Positions 1 through 7,323 of a DNA stretch of 47,916 nucleotides are shown here, in pieces. Made by a program: the position numbers and the translations under genes. The DNA is taken from contig JACAAZ010000002.1 in the NCBI GenBank assembly GCA_013376995.1, positions 1 to 47,916 of the forward strand. The letters run 5' to 3'. Source of the stretch: Bacteroidota bacterium. Its GTDB lineage: Bacteria; Bacteroidota; Bacteroidia; Bacteroidales; UBA4417. Below the pieces are notes generated by a model. It saw only the letters and a program-made list of their open reading frames with translations. It searched no databases and had not been told where the DNA came from. Numbering within the stretch: the first letter of the stretch is position 1; the number at the start of each line of letters is the position of its first letter.

Positions 1-54
1 GAGCATCTGACTGTTAATCAGAGGGTCTCTGGTTCAAGTCCAGAAGGGGGAGCA
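1..54 (+). tRNA. tRNA-Asn (GTT), 5' end outside the window
   Basis: The window opens inside a tRNA gene. Visible are part of the D arm, a five-pair anticodon stem (TCTGA/TCAGA) around a loop with GTT at 13-15, a short variable loop, and a T arm (TCTGG/CCAGA around TTCAAGT). The 3' acceptor strand AGGGGGA and discriminator G (52) follow. Anticodon GTT reads asparagine codons, and G73 fits tRNA-Asn. The 5' acceptor strand and the start of the D arm lie before base 1. The last bases (42-56) are repeated at 1334-1348; see findings. Confidence 0.93.
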
Positions 55-56
55 AA
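42..56 (+). repeat. tRNA 3'-end direct repeat, copy 1 (possible attachment site)
   Basis: The 15-base AGAAGGGGGAGCAAA covers the end of the tRNA-Asn T stem, the acceptor strand and a few following bases. It recurs exactly at 1334-1348. A tRNA 3' end repeated downstream is the usual footprint of site-specific integration (family knowledge). No integrase is visible between the copies. Confidence 0.5.
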
Positions 57-61
57 AACAC

Positions 62-91
62 AAAAGGCGGCAGAAATGTCGCCTTTTTTTT
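62..91 (+). terminator. Rho-independent terminator of the tRNA
   Basis: An inverted repeat AAAAGGCG / CGCCTTTT with a short loop and a run of eight T follows 8 bases after the tRNA end. Confidence 0.85.
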
Positions 92-338
92 ATTACAAGG
101 AATTCGGTGGTTGCAACTTTTCTCATTTTTATATAATCTTCTTTACAAAAGCTGTCCTGTAAACGAAATTCTCTATCAATGTGGATATTTCTATGTTGCA
201 TCCTGAACGGGGAAGGCGCTTCATATCAGCCGAGGGCAGTAAATCTTACCGGAGCGTGCGAAGCGAAAGGATTGTCTCTGCCTGTCACGCCAATACAGGT
301 ATCTTCTAATGAAAACTAATTAGTCAAACTTTAATAGA

Positions 339-710
339 TTAGGGATTATCAGAAACGGCTTTCTTTTTCCCTATTAGCATTCCTGCAATTGCAGCAAGTA
401 TTGAAAGTACCCATCCAGTGCAAACAAACATCCACATCGTGGTTATCCAAAAATTCGGCTCAATGATAGCAGGTAAAATCCCAGCCAGGTTACTAATGAT
501 AATTACATACCAGATGCTTCCCGGGTTTTGTTTGACTATGAAATAGCAACCAACGACAATTACTAAATCATATACTCCATAGGCTAAATAATCAAGCTTT
601 GTTCCTTCGCCAATAGCGAATAACAAAATCGTTGATAAAATCATAGTCAAAAATGCTAATACCGCACTTGGGATTCCTGCGATGAAGGACTTTTTTCTTT
701 TTATTTCCAT
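339..710 (-). CDS. small integral membrane protein, unknown function
   Basis: A 123-residue protein if started at the ATG at 710; the frame stays open upstream to a TTG at 749, but the ATG is followed by the basic stretch EIKRKKS typical of a membrane-protein N terminus. About four hydrophobic segments are visible (roughly residues 10-35, 40-58, 65-82, 90-112), and it ends in a basic tail with GKKK. This suggests a cytoplasmic-membrane protein with both ends inside. I recognise no family motif. It lies between the two tRNA-end repeats, so it may be cargo of a decayed element. A gene remnant ends 60 bases upstream on the same strand. Confidence 0.65.
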   Translation of the reverse strand: MEIKRKKSFIAGIPSAVLAFLTMILSTILLFAIGEGTKLDYLAYGVYDLVIVVGCYFIVKQNPGSIWYVIIISNLAGILPAIIEPNFWITTMWMFVCTGWVLSILAAIAGMLIGKKKAVSDNP

Positions 711-769
711 TTCATTCAGATTTAGTGATACAAAAATTATTTTAGACAAAACTTAAAAAGTTTACACTA

Positions 770-1027
770 TTATGTAACAGGTGCCTGAGAATCTAACTTC
801 TTACTGGATAGGCCGATGGAGTTACCCTTTCAGGCTGATTTTCGTTGATCCCTCTTTACATTGATTTTTAAATGGGCAAGACGATCAAACAAGTTCGGCC
901 CAATGTGGTCAGGATAACTGGCCTATCTACTTTGCTGCTCCTTCGAAACGACTGATTTATCTTTTTGTGCAAATACAGAACCAGGTATTTGCAGAAAGAT
1001 AAGAAAATTTCCTAAAAAGACCTTCAT
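770..1027 (-). pseudogene. remnant of a secreted-protein gene with two in-frame stops
   Basis: Starting at the ATG at 1027, one frame encodes a clear Sec signal peptide (MKVFLGNFLIFLQIPGSVFA followed by QKDKS). After 34 codons it meets TAG, continues for 30 plausible codons to a TGA, and ends at TAA (770-772), 86 codons in total without a frameshift. The parts after the stops still have protein-like composition (for example LFDRLAHLKINVKRDQR). I read it as a degraded gene. The alternative is a real 34-residue secreted peptide with chance open sequence after it. Confidence 0.35.
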
Positions 1028-1214
1028 TGGGAAATATGAATTATAGCGTTCCGGTGCAATTGGTTGTTTTCCTTTTTTCCTCCTTTTCTGTTTATTTTAA
1101 TGTTTTGGTGGAAAAGGTGGGGCATCTGTCCACCTTTACCGGTTTTGGACAATAAAATTAGCATCCGGCCGGATTTTTATTTTGAAGAACTCTTGTAAAA
1201 CAATTGTAACTTGT

Positions 1215-1260
1215 TTTTCAAATATCTGCCAACTATTGGACAAACATTTGCAAGACACAA
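1215..1260 (+). repeat. dispersed intergenic repeat, copy 1
   Basis: TTTTCAAATA-nn-TGCCAACTATTG at 1215-1238 matches 14169-14192 at 22 of 24 bases with identical spacing; a second block AAGACACAA (1252-1260) matches 14198-14206 after a shorter gap. Both copies lie in non-coding sequence 13 kb apart. Confidence 0.5.
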
Positions 1261-1333
1261 CAGGTACAGATAACTAATATAAAACATGAGTTTACTCTAC
1301 CTTAAATGATGTCATGTGCTTGCAACTTTGAGG

Positions 1334-1348
1334 AGAAGGGGGAGCAAA
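1334..1348 (+). repeat. tRNA 3'-end direct repeat, copy 2 (possible attachment site)
   Basis: Exact copy of 42-56, with no tRNA body in front of it. Like copy 1 it runs straight into a terminator hairpin (1346-1372). This is the arrangement expected if an inserted element supplied a new tRNA 3' end and displaced the original end plus its terminator. Confidence 0.5.
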
Positions 1349-1372
1349 GAGGCAGTTTTCGTTGCCTCTTTC
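1346..1372 (+). terminator. Terminator next to the second tRNA-end copy
   Basis: Nine-pair stem AAAGAGGCA / TGCCTCTTT with an 8-base loop. No gene on the plus strand ends just before it, so it looks like an orphan tRNA terminator. Confidence 0.6.
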
Positions 1373-1681
1373 ATTTAATACTATTGATTTTTTATTTCTT
1401 GCAGTATGTTCAATATCTATTATATCTATTCAGATTCTTCTGATCTTTAATATATTGGCTCTTCCGACAATTTCTGAAGTAGATTGGACGAGCACAATTA
1501 GACGGATCATGTAACTTTTACTTCTAAACACAGGCCCTGCGAGTTGAGCTCTGGTTTACAAATGGGGCTGAACCGGAGAAAGGCTCTCTCCGATGTTTGG
1601 GTCAACTAAGAAGGGAGTGTGGTCTGATGTTTAGGAACTATTTTATCAGCAACTTTCTCTTTTACCTGGGCTTTTATTGCA

Positions 1682-2368
1682 TCAATAGGTACCAATGACG
1701 TTTGTAAGAATATTATAAGAAAAACTGAGATTATTTGTCCAATCTTTAAACCCTATGATTTGAGGGTTCAAACTAATGCTTTCATATAATCTCCCCCCTA
1801 TTGACAAGTTCTGGGTCATGCTAGAGACTTTCCAATTGGAGAGTTTTACCGAATAATAGGGATTAGATTGCCCGGGCACATACATTTTAAATTCAATACC
1901 CCCATTCATTGCACCCATTATCATCGCTTTAAAAAAATTAGTGGAATTGATGTCCTGGGTTTTAAGAAAGGACACGTCCTGAATATTGACATTGTTTGGA
2001 GAACCCGGATTTGACCCCCCGTAGGAGATAGAAGTTAATTGGTAAACGCCTGGACCAAATGAACCGGGGCCGAAGAAAGAATAAGTAATTGAATCGCCAT
2101 ATGTCCCTGACAATGCACTTGCACTTACCAAAGAATTCCATCTGGTGCCGTTATGAAAGGCTGGCGATTTGGTATTAATGTCATAAATCATCAATCCTGC
2201 GGAAGGATTGCTTACAGAACTGGTATCGTTTACACGGGGCAGTAAGAGGCCCTTGTTAGGACTGGTAAGGTCCAGTATGGAATTAGAACTGGGGTTCATA
2301 GTACCAATGCCTACTTGAGCAAAGGCTGTCTGAGCTGCAAATAAAATGCAGATAATGATATATTTCAT
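1682..2368 (-). CDS. secreted protein with an Hcp-like (type VI tube protein) domain
   Basis: 228 residues. Residues 1-17 form a signal peptide ending in AFA|Q. Residues 19-46 carry the VGIGT..P..S..LD...KGLLLPRV motif found at the N terminus of many Bacteroidota surface proteins. Residues about 88-210 resemble the Hcp1 family: a start like D.IT, a central SISYGGSN, then DVSFLKTQD, FFKAMIMG, the strand pair IEFKMYVPG / YYSVKLSNWKVSS, and a closing ESISLNPQIIGFKDW. Hcp proteins form the type VI secretion tube in the cytosol, so an Hcp-like fold behind a signal peptide should have another role, perhaps a ring-forming surface or periplasmic protein (inference). No T6SS gene is in the window. It is divergent from the small gene at 2602. 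Confidence 0.75.
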   Translation of the reverse strand: MKYIIICILFAAQTAFAQVGIGTMNPSSNSILDLTSPNKGLLLPRVNDTSSVSNPSAGLMIYDINTKSPAFHNGTRWNSLVSASALSGTYGDSITYSFFGPGSFGPGVYQLTSISYGGSNPGSPNNVNIQDVSFLKTQDINSTNFFKAMIMGAMNGGIEFKMYVPGQSNPYYSVKLSNWKVSSMTQNLSIGGRLYESISLNPQIIGFKDWTNNLSFSYNILTNVIGTY

Positions 2369-2601
2369 AACTGTATGATTATTGTTGCCTACTCTGAACT
2401 GTTTTCGGCTTCCCTTTATTTCTATTTAATTTCTGATTAATTCGTTATATTAACAATCATGTGTAACTATAGTTATTTGTAATGATTATAAATAAAAACT
2501 TTTTTGTTCGCAAATCTATGCAATACTCTATGCAACCCTTACAGAAGGTTATCTGAACATAACTATTCAATGGAATCATTTTTTACATCAAAACACAGGC
2601 C

Positions 2602-2829
2602 ATGAAGGATTGTAGCTTTTTTGAATGTTCAGATTCAAGAAGTGAGGCAATCAAAATCGAAAAGTTTATCAAAAATCAAAAATCCAGAAAACTGATTGAG
2701 AAAATGATCAGGCGTAATGAGCTATATGGACAACTGTCTAAGTTGGTTATCGTTCCTTTAAAACACAAGGAACCAAAGGGTCACAGGTTTATCAGGATAT
2801 CATACGGGAAAGGAGACGTTATAAAATGA
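2602..2829 (+). CDS. small basic protein, unknown function
   Basis: 75 residues, rich in Lys and Arg with a mixed charged helix (residues 15-45), no signal peptide and no membrane segment; presumably cytoplasmic. I recognise no family. A strong terminator begins 11 bases after the stop, which supports a real transcription unit. The 233 bases before it form a divergent intergenic region with the Hcp-like gene. It could be a chance frame. Confidence 0.5.
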   Translation: MKDCSFFECSDSRSEAIKIEKFIKNQKSRKLIEKMIRRNELYGQLSKLVIVPLKHKEPKGHRFIRISYGKGDVIK

Positions 2830-2839
2830 TTTGAAAAAA

Positions 2840-2876
2840 GGAGAGTGAAAAACGACTATTTTTTCACTCTCCGTTT
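2840..2876. terminator. bidirectional terminator between convergent genes
   Basis: A 13-pair stem GGAGAGTGAAAAA / TTTTTCACTCTCC with a short loop, A-rich on one side and followed by CCGTTTT on the other. It lies between the plus-strand gene ending at 2829 and the minus-strand gene ending at 2917 and could serve both. Confidence 0.8.
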
Positions 2877-2916
2877 TCAACTATTCATTTCTTTTTAGTC
2901 ACTCCCCAAATGGTAT

Positions 2917-4521
2917 CTATTCATTTTTGAGACACCTGATCGCTAATCCCCTGGTCTTGTATACATGTGCTTGATAAACATTAACATAATTATACCAAAT
3001 TGAATATTCTTCTGCAGAAACGGAACTATATTGTGTCGAAGTAAACATAATGAAATTCTGGTGTATCTCTCTGAATTCTAATCCATTAAAGACATTTCCT
3101 CCGCCTAATGCCGTAAACCCACTTGAATTGGTAGCTCCTGTATTGGGCGGATCCCAATGGTCGGTGCCAACTTCCTTCATTGGTCCTCCTGCCACAGACA
3201 GCCCCCCCAGAAAGCTGACAAGGTTCATGCCTTCTGCGAGAGTTGGTATATGCCACCCATCCGGGCATATGCCCTGGGCTCCTTCAGCAGTAATATATTG
3301 CATGGCCTCGTCCCACTGGTATAATCCACCATATATGTTGCAATTGGATTCGTTATTATCATAGCAGTATTTCTCAATTGTGCTATTGTTTGTCTGAGCT
3401 GTGGGAAGATTGATCATTGATCCTATATTCAGATTTTCCTTTAGCCAGCATTGTGATCCAATCTGGATGGTATTATAGTCCTGCCCGCCGTAATTGACCT
3501 GGGACGTTCCACAGGTAAATAGATTTTGTGCTGTAAAGATTAGATCAGCACCATAGGCAGTCCCCTGGCTATTAGTGGCATAAGCCCGTGCGTGATAAGT
3601 GCTATCCGGGGAGAGACCGGCGATATTACTGATAAATGTTCCTGTTCCACTTCCATCGATCGTATGAGTATCATCAAGAGTAGGGTTTTCTGACGTACTC
3701 CAGCATGTGCCCCGGGCAGTAACAGGGTTACCTCCATCGGAAATTACATTTCCATTGGCTGTAGCGGTCGTCTGCGTAATATTTGTTATGGAATCTGTAG
3801 TAACAATAGGCAATGTTTCAGTAGGAATCATTGAAAACATATAGGTTTCATTTGAAACCGGGTTGTCAAAGAGGATGTTATCCTGATAGCCGTTAACATG
3901 CGCTGTAAAACTGAGTTGGTCCCCAAAATAGAATATGAATCCAGGATTACTTTGGGTCGACTTAAGCCCAGAAACTTTAGTCCAGGATTGTCCAGCACTG
4001 GCTATCTCATTGCAATGATTATTGTTACCGGCATTAATCATTCTTATTGATTTGGAAGCGTATTTATTGGAAACACTCAGAAGGAGTTGTTGAGGCTTAT
4101 TCGCTGAAAGTATAAACATGTTCCAGCCTTTGCAGAATTGACCCTGACATTCTGCTAGTTTTTTCCCAAGGTTGTCGGACAACACCAATTTAAGTGGTCC
4201 GTCCTCATTGAGGAATATCATCACCTTTGTTTCCCCGGTAAAAGGATTTGGCATGTTTTGCAGCAGGATGAAGGATGAAGAGCTGAACGCAGATTGATCA
4301 CCAACTCCTACTGTCCCTTCTGCAAAAAGTGTTAAGATAGTGATTGGGTCCAAAAGCAAGGTATCACAATCCTCGGTAAGGTTATTCACATACAGGCTGT
4401 TTAAAGTCAATGGACTTTGGGTCAGCGAATCCTTTGCATGAAACGTAAGTACAACCTGACTTTGAGAGCTTACAGTAATGCCATAAAGCATTAAAACAAA
4501 TAAAAAGAATGTTCTTTTCAT
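2917..4521 (-). CDS. secreted FISUMP-domain protein with internal T9SS-sorting-like domain
   Basis: 534 residues. Signal peptide 1-19. Residues 88-163 read like a T9SS type A sorting domain (LLQNMPNPFTGETKV..., then LSDNLGKKLA, then a final SIRMIN strand) but sit near the N terminus instead of at the end. Residues about 238-332 form an Fn3-like module of the Bacteroidota kind (TATANGNVISDGGNPV, GTCWS, Y.ARAYATNSQGTAYG). Residues 336-531 match the FISUMP (Fibrobacter succinogenes major paralogous, TIGR02145) domain: YNTIQIGSQCWLKENLN, YGGLYQWDEAMQY, GICPDGWHIPT, GFTALGGG, and a final AIRCLKN. FISUMP proteins are surface-associated; their activity is not established. Cysteines are frequent in the C-terminal domain. 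Confidence 0.88.
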   Translation of the reverse strand: MKRTFFLFVLMLYGITVSSQSQVVLTFHAKDSLTQSPLTLNSLYVNNLTEDCDTLLLDPITILTLFAEGTVGVGDQSAFSSSSFILLQNMPNPFTGETKVMIFLNEDGPLKLVLSDNLGKKLAECQGQFCKGWNMFILSANKPQQLLLSVSNKYASKSIRMINAGNNNHCNEIASAGQSWTKVSGLKSTQSNPGFIFYFGDQLSFTAHVNGYQDNILFDNPVSNETYMFSMIPTETLPIVTTDSITNITQTTATANGNVISDGGNPVTARGTCWSTSENPTLDDTHTIDGSGTGTFISNIAGLSPDSTYHARAYATNSQGTAYGADLIFTAQNLFTCGTSQVNYGGQDYNTIQIGSQCWLKENLNIGSMINLPTAQTNNSTIEKYCYDNNESNCNIYGGLYQWDEAMQYITAEGAQGICPDGWHIPTLAEGMNLVSFLGGLSVAGGPMKEVGTDHWDPPNTGATNSSGFTALGGGNVFNGLEFREIHQNFIMFTSTQYSSVSAEEYSIWYNYVNVYQAHVYKTRGLAIRCLKNE

Positions 4522-4837
4522 ATTTTGGAATATTTAAATTGTTTATACGTTTTAAAGATAATCAATTTACATAGATATGAAATTATTAGCTTTTGAGATT
4601 TAATTGTTACAAAATCGAATTTGGCTGAAAATGATTAAGGTGATTTTTTAATCAACTCTAAATAAACATGACATGCGATTGGATCCCTGGCAATTTTCAA
4701 AGTTCATGACAGAAGGGTTAAACAGGTGAGGTTATAGCACTCTTATGGAGCATACTTCAGTTTGCAAATTCGGTGGAAATTTTGTATATTAGTATCTGGC
4801 AATTCTTTGGGTCAATAAATTCATTTTAAAGAGTATT
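4522..4837. other. divergent intergenic region
   Basis: AT-rich gap between the FISUMP gene (minus) and the 122-residue gene (plus). Apart from the promoter candidate at 4762-4792 I see no gene or RNA. Confidence 0.5.
4762..4792 (+). promoter_or_regulatory. candidate Bacteroidota-type promoter
   Basis: TTG at 4762-4764, a 20-base spacer and TATATTAG at 4785-4792, one base away from the -7 consensus TAnnTTTG, 45 bases before the ATG at 4838. Confidence 0.35.
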
Positions 4838-5206
4838 ATGAAGACGAAAGACCGTTCGCTTGAAATCGCAGATTTGAAGGCTGTGGGCCAGATTGAGGAC
4901 AACCTTGTTCTTTTTATTGCCGGCGAGGATCCTAATATCCCTTCTTCTCTTTGTGTTCAGGCTGATTTTGGCATGCAAAAGTTTGACCAGGTACAACCCA
5001 TGGCTAACTACCTCGAATCGAATTCATACCAGCACATTCATGACGGGGACAGGCGGATATCCTACCGGCAAAGAATCCCCGAGGAAATGAATCCTGATTT
5101 GATTGCTGCCATGCTCAAGGAGTTTGCTGAAAAACGGCGCCTGGTAAAAGGGAATGAAAGCATCGAGGGCTGGGAACCTTCCTGGGAACATCCTTCTGAA
5201 GTTTAG
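4838..5206 (+). CDS. hypothetical protein, 122 residues
   Basis: No signal peptide and no membrane segment, so probably cytoplasmic. The sequence is acidic with a conserved-looking centre (QHIHDGDRRISYRQRIPEEMNP, residues about 65-86) and an amphipathic helix after it (LIAAMLKEFAEKRR). Composition and length argue for a real gene, and a promoter-like sequence lies 45 bases upstream. I recognise no family. Confidence 0.65.
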   Translation: MKTKDRSLEIADLKAVGQIEDNLVLFIAGEDPNIPSSLCVQADFGMQKFDQVQPMANYLESNSYQHIHDGDRRISYRQRIPEEMNPDLIAAMLKEFAEKRRLVKGNESIEGWEPSWEHPSEV

Positions 5207-5614
5207 AAGATTGGGCAGCTAGATTTGCAAAATGAATAAATTTTCAACAGAACAGAATTGCTTTGTTCTTTAGCTCTTTTGGTTATCCAGCATATCGGAA
5301 CTAACAGGGAGGGATATGACAACTCTCGCTGCCGCCTGTTTTTCAACTTTTAAGCTATTACTTATTTGAAACGCTCTTAATAATTTCATATATTCATCAT
5401 CTCCTGATTCCTTTCAATCATTCAAATCAGAATAAAGGTTTAGCAAGCGCACACTTCCTTTCAGAAATTAATTTATTCAGAGTCAGACCTGGAATGTGAT
5501 CATCACAGTTTGAAAACTCCAGTAATTCCCAAAATAGAATAAATTTGCTATTGATATCCATTTGAATTTATTTATCCAAAAGGAATTGACACATCGTTAT
5601 ATAATTTTATAGGT
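5207..5614. other. intergenic gap with a possible gene relic
   Basis: No intact gene. The minus strand holds a possible degraded reading frame (5270-5561). A weak hairpin AGAACA/TGTTCT lies at 5249-5269. Confidence 0.45.
5270..5561 (-). pseudogene. possible relic of a small gene (frameshift plus nonsense codon)
   Basis: From the ATG at 5561 a frame runs 44 codons (MDINSKFILFWELLEFSNCD...) to a TGA. A shift near codon 40 joins a second open stretch, interrupted once by TGA, encoding KESGDDEYMKLLRAFQISNS and ending ...SSDMLDNQKS at a TAA (5270-5272). The total of 292 bases is not a multiple of three, as expected for a frameshift. The evidence is only protein-like composition on both sides of the break, so this is tentative. 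Confidence 0.3.
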
Positions 5615-6142
5615 ATGAAAGAAAATTTATTTGACAACCCGGAATTGGTGAAGCTTACAGATTCCCTGAACTCCTCGCATACCATCAGGCTTAACCTGGC
5701 GACTTTTTTTGCAACTTCCCACCTGGCATTTCTCAGTTATAGTTTGTCAGAAGGGAAAATATCCATCCTTATTATTGGATCTGCATTATTGGTTTTTTAT
5801 ATGATTGCTGATCATTTCATTTTAAGGGGAATTCTTGGTTATTATATTCGGGCAAAACGAATAATTAAAGTGGAGAATAACTATAAACACGAAACGCTCT
5901 TTGACATGTTCCGGCTGATAATCGTTGACAGAGGTAGCATGAAAACTGAAATGGACAGGATAATCACCATTGAAGATGATGAGACCCGTTTCAAAGCTAT
6001 CAAAATGTTACTTTGGAAGATACCATCAGTATTGGGATTTTGGGTACCCTCTGTCATCGTATTACTCGAAGGGCTCGTTGCTATCCTTGCATATAATCAT
6101 ATTATCACCATTTTTGAAGTCACTAAAAAATGTTGCTCCTAA
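5615..6142 (+). CDS. membrane protein of unknown function
   Basis: 175 residues. Hydrophobic segments lie at about 25-43, 47-70 and 137-165, with a long charged cytosolic loop between (residues 75-135, including KHETLFDMFRLIIVDRGSMK). That suggests a 3-4 helix protein of the inner membrane. No family motif recognised. It stands alone between two gaps, with no clear partner. Confidence 0.65.
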   Translation: MKENLFDNPELVKLTDSLNSSHTIRLNLATFFATSHLAFLSYSLSEGKISILIIGSALLVFYMIADHFILRGILGYYIRAKRIIKVENNYKHETLFDMFRLIIVDRGSMKTEMDRIITIEDDETRFKAIKMLLWKIPSVLGFWVPSVIVLLEGLVAILAYNHIITIFEVTKKCCS

Positions 6143-6334
6143 AATATTTAGCTGATCGAGCCAGTTCCCTTTCAAATTAGATCTCAATAATCATTACTGC
6201 AACAAAGGGTTTCATTTTATTGATTGCTTACCTCCAGTGACAAAATAAAATAGCTGTCGAAATCCTGATTGATCAAAAATTGCTACAATTACATCTAAAT
6301 TCAATTGTTAATTATCAGCATATATAACTGTTTT

Positions 6335-7282
6335 ATGAAAAGATATTTCTGCTTATTAATTCTTGTATTCAGCATTCAATTCCTGTTTGCCCAGGATCAT
6401 ATTATCTCAGGATTTGCTTCTTCTCCTTTATCTTTTAACCCTGCAACAACCGGCACTTTCGGGAATCAAAACTTGCGGGTATATACAGGCTATGGCTGGG
6501 ATCATTTTCCGGTACTTTTTGATGATAATTCAATAAATCTGTCAGTTGATAAATCGCTGTTGAAAGAACACCTTGGAATAGGAGTAAACTTATTGCATGG
6601 ATTTGGAAATGATTTTGAAAATACAGATTATGCAATGCTATCCGCTGCTTACCATTCAGGGTTCCTTGATAATCAATTCACTTACAGTTTCGGATTGCAG
6701 GGCGGACTCCTGAAACATTCCGTTGATTGGGATCAAATGATTTATCGTGACCCAATCTCTCCTATTTATGATTCTGTTTATATTTATCCAACGGATCACA
6801 TTATGGTTGGGGACTTTAACCTTGGCACCCTAATATTCAGGAACGGAGATATGATCAAAATCAGGCCCTGGATTGGGTTTTCTGTTTCCCATATATTTGA
6901 ACCAAACCTCTCGCTTTTAAACCTGTCATATCCATTGCCCCGCAAATTAATTATTCATGCTGGTTCTCATATTAGATTGAACAGGTTTTTTGTTTTTACA
7001 CCCAGGGTTATGTATTCCAGGCAAAAGGATTATCGAACACTGGACCTTGAAGGAACAATGAAATACCAGTCCGGAAAATTCTTAGTGTCGCTCGGAAATT
7101 CGTATGAGCACTCTAAACATGATTTTTTTGACATCAACCAGGTCCGTTTACTAGCATCTATTGGTTATGCCGGTCTAGAATGCCGGATGGAATTTCTCCT
7201 GCTGGAATTCAATCAGCTTGTAGATATTAATCAATCAACAGGATTTATTGGATTATGCTGGAATCTGCATAAATCCAAATGA
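6335..7282 (+). CDS. PorP/SprF family outer membrane protein (type IX secretion associated)
   Basis: 315 residues from the ATG at 6335; ten extra codons back to a TTG are unlikely because MKRYFCLLILVFSIQFLFAQ is a complete signal peptide. The mature N terminus shows the family pattern (S.FASSPLSFNPATTGTFG), followed by alternating beta strands ending in aromatic residues and repeated glycine turns, as in PorP/SprF beta barrels. Family members are outer membrane components linked to the T9SS and to adhesin secretion (SprF for SprB). It is not next to other T9SS genes here, and its neighbour is the T9SS-tagged amylase on the other strand. Length is typical of the family. Confidence 0.85.
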   Translation: MKRYFCLLILVFSIQFLFAQDHIISGFASSPLSFNPATTGTFGNQNLRVYTGYGWDHFPVLFDDNSINLSVDKSLLKEHLGIGVNLLHGFGNDFENTDYAMLSAAYHSGFLDNQFTYSFGLQGGLLKHSVDWDQMIYRDPISPIYDSVYIYPTDHIMVGDFNLGTLIFRNGDMIKIRPWIGFSVSHIFEPNLSLLNLSYPLPRKLIIHAGSHIRLNRFFVFTPRVMYSRQKDYRTLDLEGTMKYQSGKFLVSLGNSYEHSKHDFFDINQVRLLASIGYAGLECRMEFLLLEFNQLVDINQSTGFIGLCWNLHKSK

Positions 7283-7323
7283 TGCTGGTTATTAACTGTT
7301 CTCTTTAAAAACCAGATCGTTTG

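Larger units (their letters stand above)
1028..1681. other. gene-poor stretch
   Basis: No convincing gene. It holds one copy of a dispersed repeat (1215-1260), the second tRNA-end copy and its terminator (1334-1372), and a small hairpin near 1574-1592. The rest shows no structure I can support. Confidence 0.5.

Noticed and set aside
1590-1760. Alternative frame at the end of the Hcp-like gene encoding a signal-peptide-like stretch (IISVFLIIFLQTSLV then AQVKEKVADKIVPKH)
   Set aside because: It begins after a stop inside the Hcp-like gene, has no ATG, and the Hcp frame reaches a natural end of its own.
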